Below the pieces are notes generated by a model that did no database searches, was not told the origin of the DNA, and saw only the letters and a list, made by a program, of their open reading frames with translations. Position numbers and translations under genes: made by a program. A DNA stretch of 64,000 bases from Fen-330 sp050008465 (lineage in GTDB: Bacteria; Acidobacteriota; Terriglobia; Bryobacterales; Bryobacteraceae). Below are positions 43,757 through 51,951 of this stretch, piece by piece. Every line of letters begins with the position of its first letter. Position 1 is the stretch's first letter. Location of the stretch: contig JBEKMO010000001.1 of the NCBI GenBank assembly GCA_050008465.1, positions 1 to 64,000 on the forward strand. Reading direction: 5' to 3'.

Positions 43757-44110
43757 ATGAAGAAACTGGAAGTCTTCGATCCGCCGATGTGCTGCTCGAC
43801 GGGGGTGTGCGGTCCGAGCGTCGACCCGGCTCTGGTCCGATTCGCGACCGATGTGCACTGGCTAGTGAGGCAGGGCGTTGCGGTCGAGAGGTACAACCTG
43901 GCCCAGCAGCCGCAGGCCTACGTGGCCCACGAGGTGGTGAAGGCCGCGCTGGCCCAGTACGGCAACGGCTGCCTTCCGCTGATCCTGTTGAACGGCGCGA
44001 TCGTGAGCAAGGGGCGGTACCCAACGCGCGAGGAATTGGCGGGGTTGGTGGGAGTCGAGTTCGGCAAGGCGGCTGAATTCCCGATCGTGCAGGGACCCTG
44101 CTGCGGCTGA
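43757..44110 (+). CDS. arsD: ArsD arsenite metallochaperone
   Basis: 117 residues from an ATG with AAGGAG 7 nt upstream; a GTG three bases earlier is less well spaced. The thioredoxin-fold protein has the defining Cys12-Cys13-Cys18-type motif in DPPMCCSTGVCG plus a C-terminal Cys pair (GPCCG). It hands As(III) to the ArsA ATPase and weakly represses the operon. It lies between arsR and arsA in the standard order. Confidence 0.93.
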   Translation: MKKLEVFDPPMCCSTGVCGPSVDPALVRFATDVHWLVRQGVAVERYNLAQQPQAYVAHEVVKAALAQYGNGCLPLILLNGAIVSKGRYPTREELAGLVGVEFGKAAEFPIVQGPCCG

Positions 44111-44139
44111 GCGGAACGGAGAGGAGGGAGACCCGCGAA

Positions 44140-45891
44140 TTGCTACAGCACGCGACCCGCATCCTGTTCTTCACGGGCAAGGGTGGAGTGGGCAAGACCT
44201 CGCTGGCCTGCGCCACGGCAATCGCCCTGGCCGACCGGGGCAAACGGGTTCTGCTGGTGAGCACCGACCCCGCGTCGAACCTGGACGAGGTCTTGGGCGT
44301 CCAGCTTTCGGGGGCGCCAACGCCGATCGGCGGAGTGGAAGGGCTGTACGCGCTGAACGTCGATCCCGAAGCGGCGGCGAAGGCGTACCGCGAGCGGGTG
44401 GTCGGGCCGTACCGGGGGATTCTGCCCAAGGCCGCGATTGAGAGCATGGAGGAACAGCTTTCCGGCGCGTGCACGGTGGAGATCGCGGCGTTCGACGAGT
44501 TCACCAAGCTGCTGGGAGACCCGGCCGCGACCGCGGGCTTCGAGCACATCATCTTCGACACCGCGCCAACCGGCCACACGCTGCGCCTGCTGAAGCTGCC
44601 CGGCGCGTGGACCGGATTCATCGCCACGAACACGACCGGCACGTCCTGCCTGGGGCCGCTGGCGGGTCTTCAGGCGCAGAAGTCGCTCTACGAATCCAGC
44701 CTGCACGCGCTAGCGGATTCGCGAGCCACGACGCTGGTGCTGGTGAGCCGGCCGGAGCCCTCGGCCCTCACGGAGGCGGACCGCACCCGGGCGGAGTTGG
44801 GGGAGATGGGCATGTCCAATCAGTTCCTGTGGCTGAACGGCGTCTTCGTGGCGCGGGATCGGAGCGATCCCGCGGCGGCGGCGCTCGAGGAGCGGGGACG
44901 CAGCGCGCTGGAGGAAATGCCAGACGGACTTCGGGGCTTGCTGCGGATTGAGGTCCCGCTACTGGCCTACGCTCCCATGGGCATCCGGAAATTGCGGGCG
45001 TTCTTTGGCGCGGGACCGGCGCCGGAAGGTGCTCCGCGAACGGGACCCGCCGCGGATCGCCGCAGCGCGCCGGCGCTTTCGGAACTGATCGACGAGATCG
45101 AGAAAAGCGGACGCGGCGTGGCGATGGCGATGGGCAAGGGCGGCGTCGGGAAGACGACCGTGGCCGCAGCCATCGCGGTGGAACTGGCGCACCGGGGGCA
45201 TCGGGTGCATCTGAGCACGACGGACCCTGCGGCCCACCTGGCCGCCACGCTGGGGACGGCGGCAGCCGGCCTGACCGTCAGCCGCATCGATCCCGCCGTC
45301 GAGACGCGAAAGTATTCCGAGCAGGTGCAGGCGAAGGCGGCGCCCGCGCTCGATGAGCAGGGCCAAGCGCTGCTGGCGGAGGATCTGCGCTCGCCGTGCA
45401 CCGAGGAGATCGCTGTGTTCAGCGCGTTTGCGCAAGTCGTCGCCGGGGGCGAGCACGGCTTTGTCGTGCTGGACACGGCGCCGACCGGCCACACCCTGCT
45501 GTTGCTGGACGCCGCCGAAGCGTACCACCGCGAGGTCTCGCGAACGATGAGCGATCTGCCGGAAGCGGTGCGGACGCTGCTGCCACGGTTGCGCGATCCG
45601 CAGTTCACCCGCGTGCTGCTGGTGACGCTCGCGGAGGCGACGCCGGTCCACGAGGCCGCGCGGTTGCAGGACGACCTGGTGCGCGCCGGCATCCATCCCT
45701 TCGCTTGGGTGATCAACCAGAGTTTCGCGGGCGGCAGTTTCCGGGATCCGGTCCTGGTGGAGCGCGGGGCGCGGGAACTGCCGTTCATCGCGGAGGTGCG
45801 CGATCGGCTGAGCGATAGGATCGCGTTGATTCCCTGGCGGGCAGAGGCTCCCGTGGGGCCGGAACGCCTGCGGGAGCTGGCGCGTTCATGA
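44140..45891 (+). CDS. arsA: ArsA arsenite-stimulated ATPase
   Basis: 583 residues from a TTG start with GAGGAGGGAG upstream. Two tandem P-loop halves, each with GKGGVGKT (near 12 and 330), are joined by a linker; FDTAPTGHTLRLL and LDTAPTGHTLLLL are the two signal-transduction/Walker B regions. Metalloid-site cysteines appear in GACTVEIAAF, TGTSCLGP and SPCTEEIAVF. It couples ATP hydrolysis to arsenite extrusion, most often with ArsB, but here with an Acr3 channel; such ArsA-Acr3 pairs are known. Confidence 0.95.
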   Translation: MLQHATRILFFTGKGGVGKTSLACATAIALADRGKRVLLVSTDPASNLDEVLGVQLSGAPTPIGGVEGLYALNVDPEAAAKAYRERVVGPYRGILPKAAIESMEEQLSGACTVEIAAFDEFTKLLGDPAATAGFEHIIFDTAPTGHTLRLLKLPGAWTGFIATNTTGTSCLGPLAGLQAQKSLYESSLHALADSRATTLVLVSRPEPSALTEADRTRAELGEMGMSNQFLWLNGVFVARDRSDPAAAALEERGRSALEEMPDGLRGLLRIEVPLLAYAPMGIRKLRAFFGAGPAPEGAPRTGPAADRRSAPALSELIDEIEKSGRGVAMAMGKGGVGKTTVAAAIAVELAHRGHRVHLSTTDPAAHLAATLGTAAAGLTVSRIDPAVETRKYSEQVQAKAAPALDEQGQALLAEDLRSPCTEEIAVFSAFAQVVAGGEHGFVVLDTAPTGHTLLLLDAAEAYHREVSRTMSDLPEAVRTLLPRLRDPQFTRVLLVTLAEATPVHEAARLQDDLVRAGIHPFAWVINQSFAGGSFRDPVLVERGARELPFIAEVRDRLSDRIALIPWRAEAPVGPERLRELARS

Positions 45892-45901
45892 TTGGGCTGA
45901 T

Positions 45902-46972
45902 ATGGATCACGTCGCGAAGAGGCTGAGTCTTTTTGAGCGGTACCTCACGCTGTGGGTGGGGCTCTGCATGGTGGCGGGCGTGCTCGTTGGGAAGCTGCTG
46001 CCGGGCGTGGTGGACGCCTTTCGGCGGATGGAGTTCGGCTCGGGGAGCCAGATCAATGTGCCGATCGCGGTGCTGATCTGGCTGATGATCGTCCCGATGA
46101 TGATCAAAGTGGACTTCACCTCGATCCGCAACGTCGGCAAGCGCCCGCGCGGGCTGATGGTGACGCTGTTCGTGAACTGGCTGGTGAAGCCGTTCTCGAT
46201 GGCGCTGATCGGCTGGCTGTTCTTCCGGGTGGTGTTTAGGGCCTGGATTCCGGCGGCCGTGGCGGACCAGTACATCGCGGGAGTGATCATCCTGGCGGCC
46301 GCGCCGTGCACGGCGATGGTGTTCGTGTGGAGCTACCTGACGGATGGCGATCCGGCCTACACGCTGGTCCAGGTGTCGGTGAACGACCTGATCATGCTGG
46401 TGCTGTTCGCCCCGATCGTGCGGTTCCTGGTGAGCGGCGCGTCATCGCTCGCGGTGCCCTTTCTGGTCCTGCTGTACTCGGTCATCGCGTTCATCGTGAT
46501 TCCGCTCGCGATCGGCGTCCTGCTGCGGAACTCGCTCATCCACCGGCACGGCAAGGAGTGGTTCGAGACCGCCTGCCTGCCGCGCTTCGCGCCGGTGACG
46601 ATCGCGGCGCTGCTCGCAACCCTGGTGTTCATCTTCGCGTTCCAGGCGGACAACATCACGGGCAAGTTTTTCCACGTGATTCTGATTGCCGTCCCCATCC
46701 TGCTTCAGGTTTACTTCAACTCTGCGCTGACGTACGGGCTGATGCGGTTCTTCCGGGTCGAGTACGCGGTGGCGGCGCCGGGCGCCCTGATCGGTGCCAG
46801 CAACTTCTTCGAGTTGGCGGTGGCGACCGCGATCGCGCTGTTTGGGCCCGGGTCGGGTGCGGCGCTGGCAACCGTGGTGGGGGTGCTGGTCGAGGTCCCC
46901 GTGATGCTCTCGGTGTGCGCCGCCTGCAACCGCACCCGGCACTGGTTCGTGTTCGAGCAGACGGCGCACTGA
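45902..46972 (+). CDS. ACR3-family arsenite efflux permease
   Basis: 356 residues with about ten membrane helices. Acr3 hallmarks are FGSGSQINVPIAVLIW near the N-terminus, the catalytic-Cys helix ILAAAPCTAMVFVWS and NFFELAVATAIALFG. It extrudes As(OH)3/arsenite, powered by the proton gradient or by ArsA. It starts 10 nt after arsA and closes the operon. Confidence 0.94.
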   Translation: MDHVAKRLSLFERYLTLWVGLCMVAGVLVGKLLPGVVDAFRRMEFGSGSQINVPIAVLIWLMIVPMMIKVDFTSIRNVGKRPRGLMVTLFVNWLVKPFSMALIGWLFFRVVFRAWIPAAVADQYIAGVIILAAAPCTAMVFVWSYLTDGDPAYTLVQVSVNDLIMLVLFAPIVRFLVSGASSLAVPFLVLLYSVIAFIVIPLAIGVLLRNSLIHRHGKEWFETACLPRFAPVTIAALLATLVFIFAFQADNITGKFFHVILIAVPILLQVYFNSALTYGLMRFFRVEYAVAAPGALIGASNFFELAVATAIALFGPGSGAALATVVGVLVEVPVMLSVCAACNRTRHWFVFEQTAH

Positions 46973-46981
46973 TCGGGCGGC

Positions 46982-47308
46982 TTAGGACTTGAATTCCACT
47001 ATCAGCACTTCAAAAGGCTTATCGCCCAGGTTCTCGGGCAGGTGCTGATGCGATTCGGAGTACTGGAAATCTCCAGCTTTCGCCGTGACCGGTTCCACCC
47101 TTCCATCTGGATAGGTGAATTGGCCATGCAGATCGTTCAGGAACACTGCCACAACTGGCGGATGGTTGTGCATGGCGGACTTTTCGTGGGGGCCGTAGCG
47201 GGCTCGCAGCACCCGCACGCGCGCGTTCTCAAACTCGACCTTGTAGTGTTTTGGGTCAGCAGTGACCGCGTCACGTCCCATTCGTGGATCAATTCTTGGT
47301 GCACCCAT
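46982..47308 (-). CDS. Small cupin-domain protein
   Basis: 108 residues, one RmlC-like cupin barrel: VRVLRARYGPHEKSAMHNHPPVVAVFL gives motif 1 (His cluster), and GDFQYSESHQHLPENL gives motif 2. Likely binds a divalent metal; no substrate can be named. AAGGAGGGGCAC precedes the ATG well. It lies convergent with the ars operon, in a conserved short class of cytosolic cupins found in many soil bacteria. Confidence 0.78.
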   Translation of the reverse strand: MGAPRIDPRMGRDAVTADPKHYKVEFENARVRVLRARYGPHEKSAMHNHPPVVAVFLNDLHGQFTYPDGRVEPVTAKAGDFQYSESHQHLPENLGDKPFEVLIVEFKS

Positions 47309-47386
47309 GTGCCCCTCCTTTTGAGACTAGTCTAGCCTGCGGTAACGAGGAGCGCAAGTGCCGACGGCGCCGGACAAGCCGGAGGC

Positions 47387-48310
47387 TTATCCTACCCAAC
47401 CAACGCTGGCAAGGACTTCGCGGGTGGCCTTGGCGGTGTTGACGTGGATGGTGATGGTGTCGTCGAGATCGACCGCGTAGCCGCCGGCCAGCGTGATGGC
47501 CACGGGGACCTTGGACATGAGGGCGGTCGCCATCACCAGGCGGTCACGCGCCTTGAGGCCTTCGAGCGACAGGGCTAGCCCGCCGAGCTGGTCCTGGTAG
47601 TAAGGGTCCGCGCCCGCCAGGTACACGACAAGCTGGGGCTGGAATTCGCCGAGCGCGGGAACGTACGCATTGCGCAGGCGCTCCAGGTATTCTTCGTCGC
47701 CGACCTCGTCGGCGAGGTTGATGTCGATGTCCGAGGCGGGCTTCCTGGCGGGGTAGTTGTTGAGCTGGTGGATGGAGAGGGTGAAGACGGTCTTGTCGCG
47801 AGCGAAGATGGTGGCCGTGCCGTTGCCCTGATGCACGTCGCAATCCACGATCATGGCGCGCTCGATGCGGCCCTGCTTCTGGAGGCTGCGGATGGCGACG
47901 GCGCAATCGTTGATCGCACAGAACCCCTCCCCATGCTCGGGGAAGGCGTGGTGGAAGCCGCCGCCGATGTTGAGGCCGGCGCCGTCGCTCAGGGCCAGGC
48001 GCGCGGCCAGCGTGGTGCCGCCGGCTGCGAGCCAGAACGCCTTCACCATCTGGCGGGAATAGGGCACCTCCAGCATGAGGATGTCGTGGAAGGTTAGCGT
48101 GCCGGTACGGAGCCGCTCCACCCAATCCCTGCGGTGGACCAGCAGCAGGTCGGCGTCGGAGGCGGGCTCAGGCTCGATGAAGTCCTCGGGCGCGGCGAAG
48201 CCCTCGGCCAGCAGCCGCTCGCGAATCAGGCGGAATTTCTGGGACGGGAAGACGTGCTCGCCGAGGTTGAGGTCGTAGCCCGGATGATAGACCAGCTTGA
48301 AGGGCAGCAT
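47387..48310 (-). CDS. Histone deacetylase/acetylpolyamine amidohydrolase-family protein
   Basis: 307 residues of the arginase/deacetylase fold. FHHAFPEHGEGFCAIND supplies the His dyad, VDCDVHQGNGTA the Asp-His zinc ligands, AGADPYYQD a further Asp ligand, and GGY the transition-state Tyr. Bacterial members deacetylate acetylpolyamines, acetoin-pathway enzymes or other acyl-lysines. It starts 10 nt after the phosphate acetyltransferase stop and ends an array encoding polyamine enzymes, so acetylpolyamine is a reasonable candidate substrate (inference). A GTG at 48328 is an alternative start inside the upstream gene. Confidence 0.84.
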   Translation of the reverse strand: MLPFKLVYHPGYDLNLGEHVFPSQKFRLIRERLLAEGFAAPEDFIEPEPASDADLLLVHRRDWVERLRTGTLTFHDILMLEVPYSRQMVKAFWLAAGGTTLAARLALSDGAGLNIGGGFHHAFPEHGEGFCAINDCAVAIRSLQKQGRIERAMIVDCDVHQGNGTATIFARDKTVFTLSIHQLNNYPARKPASDIDINLADEVGDEEYLERLRNAYVPALGEFQPQLVVYLAGADPYYQDQLGGLALSLEGLKARDRLVMATALMSKVPVAITLAGGYAVDLDDTITIHVNTAKATREVLASVGWVG

Positions 48311-48320
48311 GCCGGCAGGG

Positions 48321-49319
48321 CTACGCACCTCCGGCTTGGAGGGCGGTGATTACAGCGGTATTGAAGGCATCCTCGGCGGTGCAGCCACGAGGAATGATGC
48401 TGGCGGGCTTCGCGATGCCCTGGAGCAGCACAGCGAGCAAGGCGCCGTTGCCCAGCCGCTCGACCAGCTTGTGGCCGATGTTAGCCGAGTTGAGGTCGGG
48501 AAAGATGAGCGTGTTGGCGTGCCCGGCGACGGTCGAGCCAGGCGATTTGGACCGGCCCACGGCGGGTACCAGGGCGGCGTCGGCCTGAAGTTCGCCATCC
48601 ACGTTCAGCTCGGGCGCGCGCCCGCGGATGTACTGGAGCGCGGTGACCACCCGGTCCACTTCCCTATGCTTCGCGCTGCCCTTGGTGGAAAAGGAAAGCA
48701 GCGCCACCAGCGGCTCCGTGTCCAGCACCGCGCGAACGGTGCCGGCGGTCGCGATGGCGATCTCGGCCAGCTCCACAGCCGAGGGCACGACGATGATTGC
48801 GGCGTCCGAGAAGGCGAGCAGGCCGCGGTGGCCATACTGCCGGTCCTGGACCGCCATAATGTGCGCGCTCGAAAGGCGGCGGAAGCCGGGGCGCAGGTCG
48901 ATCGACTGGAGTACCGAGCGCACGAATTCGGCGGTGGTATGGGCGGCGCTTCCCACCACCCCGTCGGCGTCGCCCGCCGTCACCATCAGCGCTGCGAAGT
49001 GCAGGCGGCCGCGCGCGATATCGCCGGCCTCCATCTGCGTGAGACCTTTGGCCCGGCGGCGGTCGTAATAGATGACGGCGTACTTCTTCGCCAGCGGCGT
49101 TGCAGCCGGATCGATGAAGGTGACGCCGGCGGGGGCGTTGGCGGGCGGCTTCCCGATCAGGACCGGCTCGAGCACCCTCTCCCGCGCCAACCGGCTGGCG
49201 GCTTCGAGCACCCGGGCGTCGTCGCCTTCCGGGAAAACGATCTTGCGCTTGTGCGTGAGCTTGCGCAACCGCTCGATCTGGGTTGCTATGAAGGCCGTCG
49301 CCGATTCGGGAACGGGCAT
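48321..49319 (-). CDS. Phosphate acetyl/butyryltransferase (PTA domain only)
   Basis: 332 residues, the length of stand-alone PTA/PTB catalytic domains. RKIVFPEGDDARVLEAASRL, GDADGVVGSAAHTTAEFVRS, AFSDAAIIVVPS and VAGHANTLIFPDLNSANI are characteristic. It converts acetyl-CoA and phosphate to acetyl phosphate and CoA, or works in reverse. No acetate kinase is nearby. It lies 11 nt after the cytochrome gene and 10 nt before the deacetylase, so acetyl-group supply and removal are paired. Confidence 0.85.
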   Translation of the reverse strand: MPVPESATAFIATQIERLRKLTHKRKIVFPEGDDARVLEAASRLARERVLEPVLIGKPPANAPAGVTFIDPAATPLAKKYAVIYYDRRRAKGLTQMEAGDIARGRLHFAALMVTAGDADGVVGSAAHTTAEFVRSVLQSIDLRPGFRRLSSAHIMAVQDRQYGHRGLLAFSDAAIIVVPSAVELAEIAIATAGTVRAVLDTEPLVALLSFSTKGSAKHREVDRVVTALQYIRGRAPELNVDGELQADAALVPAVGRSKSPGSTVAGHANTLIFPDLNSANIGHKLVERLGNGALLAVLLQGIAKPASIIPRGCTAEDAFNTAVITALQAGGA

Positions 49320-49330
49320 AGGGGAAACAC

Positions 49331-50392
49331 CTATTGTAACCTCAGTCGGAGCTGGCCCTGGCGGGCGTAGTCGATGGCCTCGGCCAGGATGCGGGCGGCC
49401 TCCTGAGGCGCGTGAAAGCCCTTGGATTTGTCCGCGGCCACGAAGGTCACCCGCCATTGGGCCTTGGTTTGGAGAGCGAGCACCGAGGCCGGGACGGCTC
49501 GAGCCGAGTGGATATCGTCGATGAGCGCAACCAACGCGTCCTGCGCGCGAGCGAGCAGCGCTTCGGTGCGCTGCTGGATGGTCTTGACCCGCTCTTTCAT
49601 CTCCTCGGGGGGGAAACGGTGGCAGGGCAGGCAGGAGCGCTCGACGTCCACGAGCGGGCTGCGGGCGTTGTGAGCGGTGATGCGCAGCGCGCCCTGGCGT
49701 TGGAACGGCATGTGGCAATCGGCGCAGGCCACTCCGCTGCGCGCATGGACTCCCTGGCTGTGCAGCTCGAATTGCGGATGCTGCGGCAGGAGGACCGCGG
49801 CGCCCGTCTCGGCGTGCTCCCAGTCGCGGAATCCGATCGCGGCGTAGTAGGCCTCGATCTCCTCGACGGTGCGCCCTTTGGGGAATTGGGTGCCCGGGGC
49901 GAGGTAGTATTCGCGATGGCACTGCGCGCACACCAGCGTGCGCATCTCCTGGGTTGACGCGGGGGTTAGGCCGGGGCGGGTGAGGCGCAGGACGGCGGTC
50001 TGCGGATCGTGGCAATCGGGGCAACCGATGGGGCGATCGAGGCGGGCGCGCGCTTGCCAGTACGGCGTCTGCGTGATCCCGTCCGAGGCGTGGCAATCCA
50101 AGCAGCCGCCGGGAAACGGCCGCGGCTTGGGACGGCCGGCCAGGATCCGCTGCCAGCGCGGGTCCTCCGAGGGATCGGATTCGTCGCGGTCCTTGAGCGA
50201 GAAGGCGTGGCCGCGCTTTTCCTTCCACCGGACGTCCTCGGCGGCGGGGCGCTTGAAGGCCTCGGTCTGGACCGGGAAGCGCGCTTCGAGGCCGCCGGAG
50301 CGCGATAGCGGCGCGGGGGGCTCGTGGAGCAGAAGCGGCGCTACCAGGAAAGCAGCGATACCCGCAAGCACCGCGATGAGGACGTACTTCAT
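49331..50392 (-). CDS. Pentaheme NrfA-like cytochrome c (variant nitrite reductase)
   Basis: 353 residues with one N-terminal helix (about 1-22), serving as uncleaved anchor or signal. Five CxxCH heme sites lie at 97-101, 124-128, 155-159, 223-227 and 254-258. Their setting matches NrfA: CAQCHREYY at heme 3 and VHARSGVACADCHMP at heme 4. Canonical NrfA has CxxCK at heme 1; here it is CLDCH. It is also about 100 residues shorter. Canonical NrfA reduces nitrite to ammonium in the periplasm with NrfH, which is absent here. The start overlaps the flavoprotein stop by 4 bp. Confidence 0.8.
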   Translation of the reverse strand: MKYVLIAVLAGIAAFLVAPLLLHEPPAPLSRSGGLEARFPVQTEAFKRPAAEDVRWKEKRGHAFSLKDRDESDPSEDPRWQRILAGRPKPRPFPGGCLDCHASDGITQTPYWQARARLDRPIGCPDCHDPQTAVLRLTRPGLTPASTQEMRTLVCAQCHREYYLAPGTQFPKGRTVEEIEAYYAAIGFRDWEHAETGAAVLLPQHPQFELHSQGVHARSGVACADCHMPFQRQGALRITAHNARSPLVDVERSCLPCHRFPPEEMKERVKTIQQRTEALLARAQDALVALIDDIHSARAVPASVLALQTKAQWRVTFVAADKSKGFHAPQEAARILAEAIDYARQGQLRLRLQ

Positions 50393-51951
50393 CGTGACCC
50401 GCCCAGGCGTGCCAGGGCGCGGTCAGCCGCGGTCACGCCGCGATACTGCGCCTCCTCGATGATGGAGAAGCCGCTGAGGTCGGAGTGGGCGAACAGCAGC
50501 GGGCCGTTCAGCCGCGCCACTCGCAACCTTTCCTCGGAGGAAAGGAAGCCCACCGTGGGGCGCACCATGGCGTGGCCCATGCGCATGATGTCAATGCGCG
50601 AGACGCACTGCCGGATATCGCGATGCGCGCGGGCGAGGTCGTCCAGGATGGCCTCCTTCCAGTAGTGCCAGTCGGTTTCGAGCAATAGCTTGCGGTTGCG
50701 CGCGGCCGGGCCGTCGGTGAGCGCCCAGTAGAAGGTCCAGACGCTTCGGCCCTGGCGCGTGCTGAGCGACTGGTGCGTGGCAACGACGTAGCCCAGCGTG
50801 GGGGAATCGTAGATCACGTTGTCCCAGGCCTGCTCGAGGCCGAATTCGAGCGGCGGCCGCTCGATGACCAGGTTGGCGGTAAGCCACGGTGAGTATTCGA
50901 AGCGCGAAACCGGCGGCGCGCCTTCCATCAAGTAGGGCGCGAGGAACGTGGGGGCCGCGAAGATCACGCAATCGGCCACGTATTCGACCGCTTCGGTGAG
51001 GACGCGCAACCGGGGGCCCTCCGGCGCGATGCGGTAGACCATCGCGCCGGTGCGCAGGTAGCTTCCGAGGCGCTTCGCGAGCCGGCGCGCGATCCAGCCG
51101 TTGCCCTCGGGCCAGGTGAGCGGCCCTTTTTCGTCCGGCTCGCGCGCCGCGAAGTAATGGACGCCGGCCCAGGCGGAGGTGGCGGACGCCGTGGCGCCGT
51201 AGTCGTCGCGGCAGGCGTAGTTGACGTACCACGCAAGGTACGGGGAATCGAAACCCTCGCGGCGCAGCCAGTCGGCCATCGAGATCCGATCCAGGAGCCC
51301 AGGCTCTTTCCCCGCCCGCTCCATGGGGATGGTGAATGCGCCGGTGGCGCGGAACTCTTGCATGCGCTGTTCGAAGCGCCGATACTGCTCGTGGTCGCGC
51401 GCGGTGGCGGCCAGGTTGGGCTCGATGCCATCCTGCCAGCGGCCATGGAGGAACAGCCGCTCCTGCGGGGAGAAGCACAGGTGATGGTCGTCCCACCTGC
51501 CGTTGACCAGCACCCCGAGGTCTTCGAGCAGCTCGCGGATGAGCAGCGATTTCGGGCCGGGAACCGGGACGTAGTGCGCGCCCCAGGGGTAGGCCGTGAT
51601 TTCGTTTTCGCCCCAGCGCGAGACCCCGCCGGGCTGCGCCTCCATCTCGAGCAGGACGAAATCGCGGAAGCCGCGCTTGTCGAGATGCCATGCGGCGGCC
51701 AAGCCCGCCATGCCGGCTCCGACGATGACCAGCGGGATGCGAACCCGCCGCGGCGGCGCGGTGAACGGGCCGCGGCCGCGCAGGCGGTGGCCGGCGCGGT
51801 CCGATTCGTTGACGAAGCCGCCGGAGATGGGGCGGTCGGTCTTCGGCCAGAGGCCGACGAGAGCGGCGCCGAGGAACCGGCGGCGGCCGGGCTGGCGGCA
51901 AGTCCGCTCGCTCACGCTCGCGGTTCCGTTTAGTGAGTGATCTCGCTCCAT
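50389..51951 (-). CDS. Tat-exported FAD-dependent amine-oxidase-like oxidoreductase
   Basis: 520 residues from the ATG at 51951, overlapping the spermidine synthase by 22 bp; a GTG at 51915 is a credible alternative. Residues about 20-35 read PGRRRFLGAALVGLWP, a twin-arginine signal. The FAD motif IPLVIVGAGMAGLAAAWHLD (about 72-91) and the following ARG-like block (QPGGVSRW), with a C-terminal LFAHSDLSGFSIIEEA, place it in the monoamine/polyamine oxidase and phytoene-desaturase superfamily. A flavoenzyme next to spermidine synthase may oxidise a polyamine, but NrfA-linked electron transfer is also possible. Confidence 0.76.
   Translation of the reverse strand: MERDHSLNGTASVSERTCRQPGRRRFLGAALVGLWPKTDRPISGGFVNESDRAGHRLRGRGPFTAPPRRVRIPLVIVGAGMAGLAAAWHLDKRGFRDFVLLEMEAQPGGVSRWGENEITAYPWGAHYVPVPGPKSLLIRELLEDLGVLVNGRWDDHHLCFSPQERLFLHGRWQDGIEPNLAATARDHEQYRRFEQRMQEFRATGAFTIPMERAGKEPGLLDRISMADWLRREGFDSPYLAWYVNYACRDDYGATASATSAWAGVHYFAAREPDEKGPLTWPEGNGWIARRLAKRLGSYLRTGAMVYRIAPEGPRLRVLTEAVEYVADCVIFAAPTFLAPYLMEGAPPVSRFEYSPWLTANLVIERPPLEFGLEQAWDNVIYDSPTLGYVVATHQSLSTRQGRSVWTFYWALTDGPAARNRKLLLETDWHYWKEAILDDLARAHRDIRQCVSRIDIMRMGHAMVRPTVGFLSSEERLRVARLNGPLLFAHSDLSGFSIIEEAQYRGVTAADRALARLGGSR

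Noticed and set aside
44959..45788. Minus-strand frames opposite arsA
   Set aside because: Antisense to the second ArsA ATPase half; Arg/Ser-rich shadows without motifs.
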